The notes under the pieces are model-generated. The model saw nothing but the letters and a program-made list of their open reading frames with translations. It did no database searches and was not told where the DNA came from. The translations under genes were made by a program, and so were the position numbers. Shown in pieces: positions 16,272-25,497 of a stretch of DNA of 64,000 nucleotides. The stretch spans positions 1 through 64,000 of the forward strand of contig SCUE01000003.1 of the NCBI GenBank assembly GCA_004297775.1, written 5' to 3'. This DNA is from Chloroflexota bacterium (GTDB taxonomy: Bacteria > Chloroflexota > UBA6077 > FW602-bin22). Each line of letters begins with the position of its first letter. Positions within the stretch are counted from its first letter, which is position 1.

Positions 16272-17548
16272 TCGATCTCGGCAACGGCGTCGAGAAGGCG
16301 CGGGCTCGTCATCAATCACGGGCGGCACGCGAGACAGGCCTTCGCGTTCTGACGGTCGCGCCGACCTCGTTCTTTTCCGATTACGGCTGCCACGTGCGCA
16401 TTCTCGAAGAGTCCCGGGCGCTGGCGCGCCTCGGCGCCCAGATCGAGATCTGCACCTACCCCGGCGGACGTGATATCCCGAATCTCACGATTCATCGTGC
16501 TCCCGGTGGACGCTGGGGCAACGATGTGCGGGTGGGTAGCTCGTACCACCGCGTGTATCTGGATGGCTTGCTGACGGCGCACGTCGCCTTGCGCATCGTC
16601 GAATCGGCTCCGGCGATCGTGCATGCACATCTCCACGAGGGCGCGTTGATCGCCTGGCTCACGGCTCGGCCCGCACGGATTCCGGTCGTCTTCGATTTCC
16701 AGGGGAGCCTGACGAGCGAAATGGTCGATCACGGGTTCCTGGCGACCGAATCGCCGATGTTCCGACCGCTGCGGCGCTTCGAGCGATGGCTTGACCATAC
16801 GGCCGAGGCCGTGCTGACCAGTTCCCACAATGCGGCTTCGATACTCATCGACCAGTTCGGAGTTCCCCGCGATCGCGTCCACGCGGTGCCCGACGCGGTC
16901 AACGCGGCCGAATTCGTTCCGTGGTGGACCGTACCGGAACATCTTCGTTTCGACGGGCGACAGGAGCTCCGCATTCCCCCGGGCCGCCAGGTTGTGGGCT
17001 ACCTCGGCCTCCTCGCCGAGTACCAGGGCATCGGCCATCTCCTCCGGGCGGCCGCGGCTCTGGTGGCGCGTAGAGACGATCTCCATTTCCTGCTAATGGG
17101 CTATCCGGGCCACGAGCGCTATCGCGACTACGCGGCGCAACTTGGCATCGGCGATCACGTGACATTCACGGGCCGAATTCCCTACGAATGTGCACCCGAG
17201 CTACTCGCGCTTCTTGACATTGCCGTATCGCCGAAGCTGTCCGAGACCGAAGGCAACGGCAAGCTGCTCAACTACATGTCAGTCGGATTGCCCACAGTCG
17301 CCTTCGACGGTCCGGTTGGGCGTGAAATCCTGGGAGACGGCGGGCGGTTCGCGGCACACGGCGACGAGGCGTCTCTGGCCCGTGAGATGGCGGCGCTACT
17401 CGATTCGCCCCAGCGTCGCGCGATCGGCGAGGCGCTGCGCGCGCGCGCGATCAGCCACTTCTCGTGGGACGCCGCCGGGCAGGCGATCCTGGACGTCTAC
17501 CAACGTCTGCTTGACCGATCGAATCGCGCGCGGGGCCACGCGATCTGA
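16268..17548 (+). CDS. Family 4 glycosyltransferase
   Basis: A 426-aa GT-B retaining glycosyltransferase. The N-terminal domain contains 'SDYGCHVRILEESRAL', and the C-terminal donor domain contains 'VVGYLGLLAEYQGIGHLL' (residues ~240-258), 'VTFTGRIPYECAPELLALLD' and the GT4 signature region 'SETEGNGKLLNYMSVGLPTV'. Start GTG 16268 overlaps the GT2 stop codon; the longer frame from 16022 is a shadow within the GT2 gene. The acceptor is unknown. The neighbouring Pro/Thr-rich surface proteins are candidate substrates, by inference only. Confidence 0.88.
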   Translation: MIDLGNGVEKARARHQSRAARETGLRVLTVAPTSFFSDYGCHVRILEESRALARLGAQIEICTYPGGRDIPNLTIHRAPGGRWGNDVRVGSSYHRVYLDGLLTAHVALRIVESAPAIVHAHLHEGALIAWLTARPARIPVVFDFQGSLTSEMVDHGFLATESPMFRPLRRFERWLDHTAEAVLTSSHNAASILIDQFGVPRDRVHAVPDAVNAAEFVPWWTVPEHLRFDGRQELRIPPGRQVVGYLGLLAEYQGIGHLLRAAAALVARRDDLHFLLMGYPGHERYRDYAAQLGIGDHVTFTGRIPYECAPELLALLDIAVSPKLSETEGNGKLLNYMSVGLPTVAFDGPVGREILGDGGRFAAHGDEASLAREMAALLDSPQRRAIGEALRARAISHFSWDAAGQAILDVYQRLLDRSNRARGHAI

Positions 17549-17570
17549 TCCGAACCCGACGCCGGCGCGA

Positions 17571-18185
17571 TTACGCGCGCGGAATGACGAGCGGTTGATC
17601 GATCTGAAGGATTGCGCCGTCTGGCAGGTTATTCGCGTCGCGAATCGACTGCCACGGCACACCGTACAGATCGGCGATCGCCTGTAGGCTGTCTCCGCCG
17701 CGCACGGTGTGGATCCGTTCGGCCGCGGTTGCCGTCGGTTGGGGCGTGGCGGTGCCCGTCGCCGTCACGACAATCGGAGTTGGGCTCGCCGGTGGTATCT
17801 CGGTCGGTGTGAGAGACGCCGGCGGGATTGGTGTCGGCGATGCGACGACCGGAGTTGGCGTTGTTACGGGGGCGGCGGTCACACGCGGTGTCTGGGTCGG
17901 CGGTCGCCGTTCGACGAGCACAACGGCTGAAGTCGCGGTGGTGGAAACGACCGTCGATGTTGGCGGGGCAGCGGTCACAGCGACCGTGCCCGTGGCAGCC
18001 GGAGCGGGTCGACTAGCCGCCAGGATCGGCGTGGTCGATGGCGACGCCGCGCGCACCTCGTCCTCGCGCAGGATTGCGATCGCCGCGGCGAGGAATAGTG
18101 CCGACGTCAACGCCAGAAGCCCGTAAAAGAGATAGTTCGAACTGTCGTCGGATCGTGATGGAGGGCGCGGGCGCGCGAGCGTCAC
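17571..18185 (-). CDS. Membrane-anchored LysM protein with Thr/Pro-rich stalk
   Basis: 204 aa. A single N-terminal transmembrane anchor (residues ~18-40) is followed by ~110 residues rich in Thr, Pro, Ala and Val ('PTPVVASPTPIPPASLTPTE'), then a C-terminal LysM domain ('HTVRGGDSLQAIADLYGVPW' to 'LQIDQPLVIP'). LysM binds N-acetylglucosamine-containing glycans such as peptidoglycan, so this probably ties the membrane to the wall. Start GTG 18185 overlaps the stop of the upstream gene (GTGA). A small GCGCG-ATTA-CGCGC hairpin spans its stop codon and may separate it from the convergent glycosyltransferase operon. Confidence 0.8.
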   Translation of the reverse strand: MTLARPRPPSRSDDSSNYLFYGLLALTSALFLAAAIAILREDEVRAASPSTTPILAASRPAPAATGTVAVTAAPPTSTVVSTTATSAVVLVERRPPTQTPRVTAAPVTTPTPVVASPTPIPPASLTPTEIPPASPTPIVVTATGTATPQPTATAAERIHTVRGGDSLQAIADLYGVPWQSIRDANNLPDGAILQIDQPLVIPRA

Positions 18186-19141
18186 GGCAGTGATTCCGTT
18201 AGCGGCCCTATTCCGGTCCCTTCCAGCGCCTGGCGAAGAGCCGGCGGTCGCGCTGGACTCGCGGAAGTGAGTGGATTTGTTGGTGCGGGCGTGCCTGGTG
18301 AGGGCCGGGGCGTCGGCGCGTCAACTGATGCGCCACTCGACCGAGTCGCGGTGGCATTCGCCGGCGTCAGTGTCGGAGGCGTGCCCGGGGCGGACGTTGC
18401 CGTCGCCGTGATCGTCGGAGACACTACGCCGGGTGTGAATACCGACGTGACCGGTGTCAACGTCGGAACCCCGCGTGACGTGGGCGTTGTCGTTGCCACC
18501 GACGTCGGCGGCGCTCCGCCGGGAGTGACGGTCGCCAGGGCCGGAGTCAGGGTCGGCACGCCGCCCAGCAGTGGCGTCCCAATCGGCGACGGTGCGCCGA
18601 GTTGAATTGTCGGAGTCAGGGTCGGCACGCCACCCGGTTTCGTTGGCACCGGCGACCCGGGCGTCGGTGTAGCGGTCGGTGTCCCGTTTCTTGAGATCGA
18701 GGGAGTCCCGGATGTGCGCGGTGTTCCCGGAACGAAAGTGACGGTGCCGGACGCCGGGCGGGGTGGCTCCGTCGGCGTCACGATGCGCGCCGGAGGCGAA
18801 TACTGCCGCGGCGTTGGCTCGAGTGTAGCGGTGGGGGCGCCCGCGCCGGGCGTCACGCCGACCCTCGTGAGGCGAAGTTGTACCGTCGGCGCCGGCTCAA
18901 GCGTCGACGTGGCGGTTGTCGTCGGTAATGAGGCGGCGAGTTCCGTGGCCATCACGACCACTGTCTGGCGCACGGTGAAGACCCTCGCCTCCTCGGTCGG
19001 CACGGCGGACACTCGCGAGGCGACGACCGCACTCGCCAGTCCAAGGACGTAGAGGGACGTGGTGCCGAGCACGAGCACGAGGAGGAGAACACGCACGATC
19101 GCGGGTTGACCGCGGACAATCGCGATCCATGCCCTGATCAA
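18182..19141 (-). CDS. Membrane-anchored Pro/Thr-rich low-complexity surface protein
   Basis: 319 aa, no enzymatic domain. Residues ~15-42 form one transmembrane helix; everything after ~60 is Thr/Pro/Ser/Ala/Gly-rich and would be disordered and extracellular, like a bacterial mucin. 'GVPTLTP' recurs three times and 'PTLTPAN' once. The region encodes abundant Thr and Ser that could be O-glycosylated; glycosyltransferases lie just downstream on the other strand. The TTG start is chosen as the first codon leading into the membrane helix. Translationally coupled to the LysM gene. Confidence 0.7.
   Translation of the reverse strand: MIRAWIAIVRGQPAIVRVLLLVLVLGTTSLYVLGLASAVVASRVSAVPTEEARVFTVRQTVVVMATELAASLPTTTATSTLEPAPTVQLRLTRVGVTPGAGAPTATLEPTPRQYSPPARIVTPTEPPRPASGTVTFVPGTPRTSGTPSISRNGTPTATPTPGSPVPTKPGGVPTLTPTIQLGAPSPIGTPLLGGVPTLTPALATVTPGGAPPTSVATTTPTSRGVPTLTPVTSVFTPGVVSPTITATATSAPGTPPTLTPANATATRSSGASVDAPTPRPSPGTPAPTNPLTSASPARPPALRQALEGTGIGPLTESLP
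18542..18631. repeat. 21-bp direct repeat in the Pro/Thr-rich gene
   Basis: A 21-nt sequence (CGGAGTCAGGGTCGGCACGC plus C on the plus strand) occurs at 18542-18562 and identically at 18611-18631. It encodes the repeated GVPTLTP unit on the minus strand. Exact identity at the DNA level suggests recent internal duplication, a likely site for repeat-number variation. Confidence 0.7.
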
Positions 19142-19316
19142 TCTGACGAGCGCGATTTGCAGTTCGCGGCTCCCGTCCTAAGACGCGGCCTCAATGGCCG
19201 CGCGCCCGTCCTCGAGCGTATGCCGACTTTGCCCCGATAGGTGCCCGCGCGTAGAATGCGCGGCAGCGCTCCCGACATATTAGGCGAGTTTTCGCCGTGG
19301 GGTCAAACTCACGCCA
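19142..19316. other. Divergent intergenic region with hairpin and possible promoter
   Basis: 175 bp between the Pro/Thr-rich gene (minus) and the MoxR gene (plus). It contains CGCGGCC-TCAAT-GGCCGCG (19184-19202, 7-bp stem), a TAGAAT -10-like box (19252-19257, plus) and a small GGCGA-GTTT-TCGCC stem (19283-19296) in what would be the moxR leader. No Shine-Dalgarno precedes GTG 19317. Confidence 0.4.
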
Positions 19317-20264
19317 GTGTCCGACGTCAGCGTCTTCGCAGCGCGAGTCATCGAGAATGTCGAGCACGTCATCATCGGCAAGCGCGGCGCCATCGAGATG
19401 GTGCTGGCGGCCGTCCTATCCGACGGTCACCTGCTGATCGAGGACGTTCCTGGCGTCGGAAAGACGATGCTTGCCCGCGCGTTCGCGGTGTCGCTCGGCG
19501 GCACGTTTCGGCGCATTCAGTTCACGCCGGACCTATTACCAAATGACGTGACCGGCGTGTCGATTTTCAACCAGAAGACCGGAGACTTCGAGTTTCGCGC
19601 GGGACCGATCTTCACGACCGTCTTGCTCGCCGACGAGATTAATCGCGCGACGCCGCGCACTCAGTCAGCCCTCCTCGAATGCATGGGCGAACGCCAGGTG
19701 ACCGTCGACGGGATACCGCGCGCGTTGCCGCGACCATTTATCGTTATGGCGACGCAGAACCCGATCGAGTATGAAGGAACGTTCCCGCTCCCCGAGGCTC
19801 AGTTGGATCGGTTCATCATGCGGATGCGCGTGGGGTACCCGGGGCTCGAGGAAGAGCGCCAGATGACGCACGCGATCGGGCACACCCATCCGATCGAGTC
19901 CGTCCGAGCCGTGTCGTCGGGCCATGAACTCGTCGATCTTCAGGCGCGCGTCGCGGATATCTACGTCGCCGACGACGTGCGCGACTATGCGCTTCGACTC
20001 GCGCGCTCGACCCGCGATCACGGCGACGTCGCGCTCGGTGTCAGTCCGCGCGGGACTCTCGCCCTGATACGTGTCGCGCAGGCGCTCGCGGCGATTCGGG
20101 GCGACGGTTTCGTCCTGCCCGATGACGTGAAGCGAGCCGCGATCCCGTGCCTCGCGCACCGACTGCTCATGCGCACGGAGAGCCAGATTCGTGGTCGGCA
20201 AGCCGACGCGATCGTCACGGCATTGCTTGGGTCGATCGATGTCCCCATAGCCATCCCGCGGTGA
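19317..20264 (+). CDS. MoxR-family AAA+ ATPase
   Basis: A 315-aa MoxR ATPase, cytosolic. Walker A is 'EDVPGVGKT' near residue 47, Walker B '[20 protein letters not shown]' near 105, and sensor 1 in '[20 protein letters not shown]'; 'LDRFIMRM' follows. MoxR proteins remodel or mature partner complexes. Here the partner is almost certainly the DUF58 protein encoded immediately downstream, with stop and start overlapping (GTGA). Start GTG 19317 has no Shine-Dalgarno, but the family begins at this point. Confidence 0.9.
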   Translation: MSDVSVFAARVIENVEHVIIGKRGAIEMVLAAVLSDGHLLIEDVPGVGKTMLARAFAVSLGGTFRRIQFTPDLLPNDVTGVSIFNQKTGDFEFRAGPIFTTVLLADEINRATPRTQSALLECMGERQVTVDGIPRALPRPFIVMATQNPIEYEGTFPLPEAQLDRFIMRMRVGYPGLEEERQMTHAIGHTHPIESVRAVSSGHELVDLQARVADIYVADDVRDYALRLARSTRDHGDVALGVSPRGTLALIRVAQALAAIRGDGFVLPDDVKRAAIPCLAHRLLMRTESQIRGRQADAIVTALLGSIDVPIAIPR

Positions 20265-21484
20265 TACCGGTCACGCCGGTCATCATCGGCATCTTCCTGA
20301 TCGCGTCGTTCTTCAAGATTGCTTTCCTCTATCACGTCCTCTATCTGCTGGTCGCGGTCGTTGTCGTCTCGCGCGTTTGGGCGCATCTCGCCGCGCGCGC
20401 GATCACGGTCGAGCGGAGATTCGAGTCTCCGGCGTTGCACGGCCAGGAGATAGACGTCGTCCTGGCGATCAGAAACCGCGGTTGGCTTCCGGTGCCGTGG
20501 CTCCGTACGCACGATCATCTGCCGCTCGCCCTGGCAACGTCGGCCAACGTCGATCAGGTGGTCTCGCTCGGACCGCGCGCGGAGCGCGTGATGAGCTTTC
20601 GAACCACCGGTCGCCAACGCGGCTGGTATGAGCTCGGTCCCGTCCGGATCGAAGTCGGCGATCTTTTCGGCTTCGCACGGCACGCCATCGAGTTCGCCAC
20701 CAAGGCGCGATTAACGGTGTATCCACGAATCGTTCCGATCGGACGCCGCGGCCTCGTGTCGCGGCTACCCTTCGGCGCGGTGCGTTCTCGCGCCGCGTTG
20801 TTCGACGATCCGTCCCGCGTGATTGGGGCGCGCGAATACCAGCCTGGCGATTCGCTTCGATCCGTTCACTGGTCGGCGACCGCTGCCACCGGAACGCTCC
20901 AGGTTCGGAAGCTCGAACCGGCGATGACCTTGCGAACTGTCGTCGCGGTCGATCTCTCGCGCGACGCCTATCCGGCCGAGTTTCGCTTCTACGCGTCGGA
21001 ACTGGCGATCGTCGCGACAGCCAGCGTGGTCAGTCACCTTATCGACCTCCGGCAGGAGGTGGGACTGGTTGTCGCCGGTCGCGACCCCATGCTCCCGTTA
21101 GGAACGAACGCGCGAGCCCTGGACGCCGCGAAGGGAAACACACAGCGCGAGCGTATCTTGAGCACGTTGGCGCGTGTCCATCTCGATGATTGTCCGCCGA
21201 TCGCGAATGCCCTCTCCGCGGCGGCGGCTTCGTTCGGCTGGGGAACGAGCCTGATCGTAGTCGTACCAGCGATCACTGCCGAATTGATCGCGATCCTGAC
21301 CAGACTGCGGCGGTCCGGCGTCAGCGCGAGCGCGATCCTGGTTCGTCGGACGACGCCGTACGGCGCGATCGAAGAGAGCGTGCCGGCCTGGCTGTCGACG
21401 ATCGACGTTTGGCGAGATGACGACCTCGACACGAGCGAACATGGCGCCGTCCGCTCGGTGCCGGTGCGACTTGGCTCGAACTAG
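20261..21484 (+). CDS. DUF58 domain protein, MoxR partner
   Basis: A 407-aa membrane-associated protein. Two hydrophobic segments lie at residues ~5-40. The DUF58 core 'GAREYQPGDSLRSVHWSATA' lies near residue 190 and a degenerate VWA-like fold follows ('MTLRTVVAVDLSRD'). DUF58 proteins always travel with MoxR and are thought to be assembled or activated by it, often in the cell envelope. Start GTG 20261 is set by the overlap with the moxR stop. The downstream DUF4129 protein completes a typical cassette; the transglutaminase often seen between them is absent. Confidence 0.85.
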   Translation: MIPVTPVIIGIFLIASFFKIAFLYHVLYLLVAVVVVSRVWAHLAARAITVERRFESPALHGQEIDVVLAIRNRGWLPVPWLRTHDHLPLALATSANVDQVVSLGPRAERVMSFRTTGRQRGWYELGPVRIEVGDLFGFARHAIEFATKARLTVYPRIVPIGRRGLVSRLPFGAVRSRAALFDDPSRVIGAREYQPGDSLRSVHWSATAATGTLQVRKLEPAMTLRTVVAVDLSRDAYPAEFRFYASELAIVATASVVSHLIDLRQEVGLVVAGRDPMLPLGTNARALDAAKGNTQRERILSTLARVHLDDCPPIANALSAAAASFGWGTSLIVVVPAITAELIAILTRLRRSGVSASAILVRRTTPYGAIEESVPAWLSTIDVWRDDDLDTSEHGAVRSVPVRLGSN

Positions 21485-23135
21485 GCGGAGCTGGCTGCCC
21501 TCGTTTCCCGAGTTCTTCGCGGAGCGATCTCTCGCCACCCAGAACGTGGCGATGGCCGCGATCGAGTGCGTGCTCTCGGCGGTGTCGATTGCGCTGTTCA
21601 TCCTGGGTGTCGTTCAGTTTTCAGTCGCGGTGATCGGGGCGGACGTGACCTACGGCGCCCACATTCTCGCCGGGATCGTCGCGTGCGCCGCCTACCTCTA
21701 CGGTCGCAGGTTCGAACGCGCAACCGCGATCTGGCGCGAGTGGCTCGTGATTCTCACGCCGTTCATTCTCATCGCGCGCGTGGCGCCGTACGCGATCGAT
21801 CCCGACCTGTTCGGACGCGACCTCGCCGCGTGGCTTCAGGATCCGACGGCATTGTTCGACGCAGGCTTCCTGTTTCGCATCGTGCTATTGCTGTCCGCCT
21901 GGATCATGGCGTTTGCGACAACGGCCGACCTCATCGCCGTGCGCGTGCAGCGCGGCGAGTTGTCGAGTACCCCGCCGAGGACCGTCATCGAGCGGGCGTG
22001 GGAGTCGGATCGCATCCGTGCGATCGACCACACGACCCCGCTGGTGAGACTCGCGGGACGGTTGTTCGGATTCGGCCTCGCGCTGCTTTTCCTCGCCGCC
22101 TTGAGCTCATTGACGGTCGGACAACGGCTCTCGCTCGATGCGGTGGCCGATCTCTTTCGCGTCGGAAGGGCCAGCGTCGCGTCTGCCCAGATGACGGTGG
22201 TTGCGTACTTCCTCGCCAGCCTCGGACTCATCGCCCACGCGTATTACGCTCGCCAGTGCACCATCTGGACGCTCGATTCCGTTGCGATTGCGCCGGATCT
22301 GGGGCGACGGTGGTCGGCGATCGCGGTGGGTGTCGCCGCGGCCGCGGCCGTGCTGGCATTCGCGCTGCCGACCAGCGGACTGCTCGGATTGGCCGACATC
22401 GTGCACCTTCTTCTCCGCGGTCTCGTCACGGTCGGCTCGTACCTGATGCTGGCGATGTTCTTCGTCTTCTGGGTGTTGACGTATCCGCTCCGCTTTCTGG
22501 TCAGTGACGTGGCGGCGCCGCCGTCCGAGAGTGGATTTCGCCCGCCGCCGGCTATGGATGTCGCGCCATCTGATTCGAGCCTCTTCGATGTGCTGCGCAC
22601 CCTTCTCATTTGGACGCTCGTGCTCGGTCTGCCCCTGTACTCCGCGAGTGGTTTGTGGTCGCGGCGTGGCGGCGGAATCGCGGCACGTGGGCGCACTGTG
22701 GTGATGTGGTTGCGCGATGCGTTCGCCGCGCTGGCGCGAATCATCGTCAACCTGCTCCGTGGAGCGCGCGATGTCACGATCGCGTTGGTGGATCTGGTCG
22801 CCGGCCGCGCCCGCGCGATCGCGTCTGGGCAATACCCGCGCGTTCCGGCGCGCGGTCGCGGATATCGGTCCGCGATCGTGGCCGTGTTTGCGGTCGTGCT
22901 CTCGCGGGCCGATCGCCACGGAATTGCGCGTCGCCGAGGGCAGACCGCGGTCGAGTGGACGCCCGATCTCGCCCGCGCGATCCCGTCGGCCGCCCAAGAA
23001 ATCGCGGAACTCACCACGGTCTTCAATGCGGCGCGATACGGACCGGACGACCCGACAGGCGCCGATGTCGGAGTTGCGCGCCACGCTTGGACCATGATCC
23101 GGCGGTGCTTGGCCGTGCGCGTTCGCGTGCCGTAG
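21417..23135 (+). CDS. Polytopic membrane protein with C-terminal DUF4129-like domain
   Basis: Up to 572 aa with about nine to ten hydrophobic helices, followed by a soluble C-terminal tail where 'TPDLARAIPSAAQEIAELTT' and 'FNAARYGPDD' match the style of DUF4129, a domain found beside MoxR/DUF58 genes. The role is unknown and envelope-related by association. The start is uncertain: ATG 21417, ATG 21441 or TTG 21471 all lie within the 3' end of the DUF58 gene, and none has a good ribosome site, implying coupling to it. Confidence 0.7.
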   Translation: MTTSTRANMAPSARCRCDLARTRRSWLPSFPEFFAERSLATQNVAMAAIECVLSAVSIALFILGVVQFSVAVIGADVTYGAHILAGIVACAAYLYGRRFERATAIWREWLVILTPFILIARVAPYAIDPDLFGRDLAAWLQDPTALFDAGFLFRIVLLLSAWIMAFATTADLIAVRVQRGELSSTPPRTVIERAWESDRIRAIDHTTPLVRLAGRLFGFGLALLFLAALSSLTVGQRLSLDAVADLFRVGRASVASAQMTVVAYFLASLGLIAHAYYARQCTIWTLDSVAIAPDLGRRWSAIAVGVAAAAAVLAFALPTSGLLGLADIVHLLLRGLVTVGSYLMLAMFFVFWVLTYPLRFLVSDVAAPPSESGFRPPPAMDVAPSDSSLFDVLRTLLIWTLVLGLPLYSASGLWSRRGGGIAARGRTVVMWLRDAFAALARIIVNLLRGARDVTIALVDLVAGRARAIASGQYPRVPARGRGYRSAIVAVFAVVLSRADRHGIARRRGQTAVEWTPDLARAIPSAAQEIAELTTVFNAARYGPDDPTGADVGVARHAWTMIRRCLAVRVRVP

Positions 23136-23142
23136 GAAATCG

Positions 23143-25497
23143 GTGCGCATAGCAATCGGCACCGCCGCGCGAGTGTCCGCCGTGGCGCGCGATCTCGGCG
23201 CGCTGGTCGCGATCGCGTGCGTGGTCGCCTGGCAGCATTGGCGGCCACTGTTCGAGCCTGGCACCTGGCTGCCGGCCCACGGTGGCGATCTGGCTGGTCT
23301 GATTTACCCGAACTATCGATTCGCGGCCTGGGCAATCCGACAGGGAGAGATTCCTTTCTGGAATCCGTACAGCTTGACCGGCGCGCCGTTCCTGGCCGAT
23401 ATCCAGTCCGGTGTTCTGTATCCCCTGAACCTACTGGTTTTCGCGCTTGTGCCCGAGGTCGGATATCGAGTCCTGACCGGCCTTGTTCTCTTCCACCTCT
23501 GGCTGGCCGGAGCCAACGCGTACGCGTGCGGCCGTGGTCTCGGCCAGACACGGCTGGGCGCCCTCTTTGCCGGAATCGCCTTCGCCTTATCCGACCTGTT
23601 CGTCATCCACGTCGGCAATCTCAACACCATCGCGGTTGCGTCGTGGCTGCCTCTGATCGTGCTCGCGACGTTGAAGGTGTTGGGTGGCGCGAGGAGATGG
23701 ATCGCGATCGGCGGTCTGGCCGTCGCCATGGCGGCGCTCGCCGGGCACGTGCAGCCGCTCTTGTTCGGATTACTCGCGGCCGCGGTCGTCACCCTGATCC
23801 GCGCGGCGATGATCGGTCGCCGAGATTGGTGGGCGGCGGCCCGTCGCCTGGTCGGCGTCGCGGCGATGGTCGCGATCGGACTGGCAATTGCCGCGCCTCA
23901 ATTGTTGCCCGCCCGAGAGTTGACCGCGTACTCGCTGCGCAGCGCGCTCACGTACGAGCAGTCGATCGAGTACAGTCTCGCGCCAGCGCATCTCATCTCG
24001 ATGATCGTTCCTGGCTGGTATGGTCGCGGCCCCGATCGGTACTGGGGGCAGTGGCTACGGTCCGAGGGCGGCTACATTGGCATCGCGACGCTCGCGCTTG
24101 CCGCGCTCGCCCTGACGATCGCGGCCGCTCGGCATCGCCGACTGACTGGAACGGAGGCGCTCGCTGCCTCCGTTGTGGCGCCAATCGGCGGGTTAGGGCT
24201 CGTTGGTTTCGCGCTGGCGCTGGGCGGAGCGACGGGTCTGCACGCGCTCTTCTACCAGTTCGTCCCGCTATTCGGATCGCTGCGTGGCGCCGCTCGGACG
24301 ATCGTGCTGACCGATCTCGCGCTGGCGCTGCTCGCTGGCGCGGCGGTGTCGGCGATCAGCGTCGGCCTTCGATGCGCCGACTGCCTCGCAATCGATCGTT
24401 TCTTGGCCCGCGCTACGCGCCTCTGGCTCTACGCGCTTGCGCTCGTGCCGTTTGGCGGGGTTCTGCTCCTGCTGCTTCGCGACAATCCGGCGCTCCCTCG
24501 GGCGACCGGTGTCGTCGAGGGATGGATCGTCACGTCGATCTGGTTCGGCGCGACCATCGGCGTGCTGCGCGCCCGACAGCGGGGTGTCGGGCGGCGGCAC
24601 GGTGCGGCGATCGCGTTTGGCGCGCTGATCGCGCTCGATCTCGTGAGCGCTTCCCAGGGCATCGAGATCACGCACCGCGATCCGCGCCAGGGATTCGGAA
24701 GACCCGAGATCGCGTCGTTCGTCCAGGAGCGCGATCCGTTCGCGCGAGTGGACACGAATACCGGTATCTCCGCGCAGTGGCCGCCGTCGAGCGCCCTGAT
24801 CCTTCGACTCGGCGATGTCGCGACCGGCAACCATCCACTCGAGCTGGCCGATTTCCATCGATACTGGAGTGCGATCGAGTCGCGTTCCAGTGTGCTTTAC
24901 GATCAACTGGGAGCGCGCTACCTCGTCGCGCCGCGGTCGGCACCGGTTGATCAATCCAAGTTCTCGCCTGTCCTCGAGTCGGGAGGCGATCTGACCGTCT
25001 ACGAGAACTCCCGCGCGGTGGGCGCGGCGCGACTGATCGGCCGAACGGAGTCGACAACCCACGATCGTGTCATCGAACGCATGCGCCAGATCGATCTCAC
25101 GCGGACCGCGATCGTCGAAGGCCCTGATACGAATGCCGATGGATTCGCCGATCTTCGCGTTGGCCGGATCGGCACCGGCGCGATGCGCATCACGTTGCCG
25201 TCCAACCACTCCGGTGGGTACGTCGTGGTCGCCGAGTCGTGGTATCCAGGCTGGCGCGCGACGGTCGATGGTCGGCCAGCGGACGTCGTGAGATCGAACT
25301 TTCTGTTCCTCGGCGTCCGGGTCGGCCCGGAAGATCGCCAGGTGGAGCTTCGGTTCATCCCCACCGACTGGGCGTGGTCGATCGCGCTGGCGACGGTCGG
25401 TGTGGTTGGCGCAATCGTCGCGGCCGCCTGGCCATTTACACTCGGGCTGTGGACCGCTCATACCCGGACCGGCCGTGGATCGGCGTCGGAGTCCTGA
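23143..25497 (+). CDS. YfhO-family multi-spanning membrane protein
   Basis: 784 aa with about twelve to thirteen transmembrane helices and a C-terminal extracytoplasmic domain (residues ~510-750). The N-terminal loop 'GGDLAGLIYPNYRFAAWAIR' then 'EIPFWNPYSLTGAPFLADIQ' and the C-terminal 'VVAESWYPGWRATVDG' are characteristic of YfhO, a GT-C-like family linked to glycosylation of teichoic acids or other envelope polymers. GTG 23143 has AGGA 6 nt upstream. It follows the DUF4129 gene by 7 bp, so is probably in the same operon. Confidence 0.85.
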   Translation: MRIAIGTAARVSAVARDLGALVAIACVVAWQHWRPLFEPGTWLPAHGGDLAGLIYPNYRFAAWAIRQGEIPFWNPYSLTGAPFLADIQSGVLYPLNLLVFALVPEVGYRVLTGLVLFHLWLAGANAYACGRGLGQTRLGALFAGIAFALSDLFVIHVGNLNTIAVASWLPLIVLATLKVLGGARRWIAIGGLAVAMAALAGHVQPLLFGLLAAAVVTLIRAAMIGRRDWWAAARRLVGVAAMVAIGLAIAAPQLLPARELTAYSLRSALTYEQSIEYSLAPAHLISMIVPGWYGRGPDRYWGQWLRSEGGYIGIATLALAALALTIAAARHRRLTGTEALAASVVAPIGGLGLVGFALALGGATGLHALFYQFVPLFGSLRGAARTIVLTDLALALLAGAAVSAISVGLRCADCLAIDRFLARATRLWLYALALVPFGGVLLLLLRDNPALPRATGVVEGWIVTSIWFGATIGVLRARQRGVGRRHGAAIAFGALIALDLVSASQGIEITHRDPRQGFGRPEIASFVQERDPFARVDTNTGISAQWPPSSALILRLGDVATGNHPLELADFHRYWSAIESRSSVLYDQLGARYLVAPRSAPVDQSKFSPVLESGGDLTVYENSRAVGAARLIGRTESTTHDRVIERMRQIDLTRTAIVEGPDTNADGFADLRVGRIGTGAMRITLPSNHSGGYVVVAESWYPGWRATVDGRPADVVRSNFLFLGVRVGPEDRQVELRFIPTDWAWSIALATVGVVGAIVAAAWPFTLGLWTAHTRTGRGSASES

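Noticed and set aside
17565-17578. GCGCG-ATTA-CGCGC as a terminator between the GT4 and LysM genes
   Set aside because: Only 5 bp, no U-tract, and GC-only repeats of this size are expected by chance in this composition.
22107-23551. Long minus-strand open frames opposite the DUF4129 and YfhO genes
   Set aside because: Arg/Pro/His-rich translations typical of antisense frames in GC-rich genes; the plus-strand frames encode clear membrane proteins.
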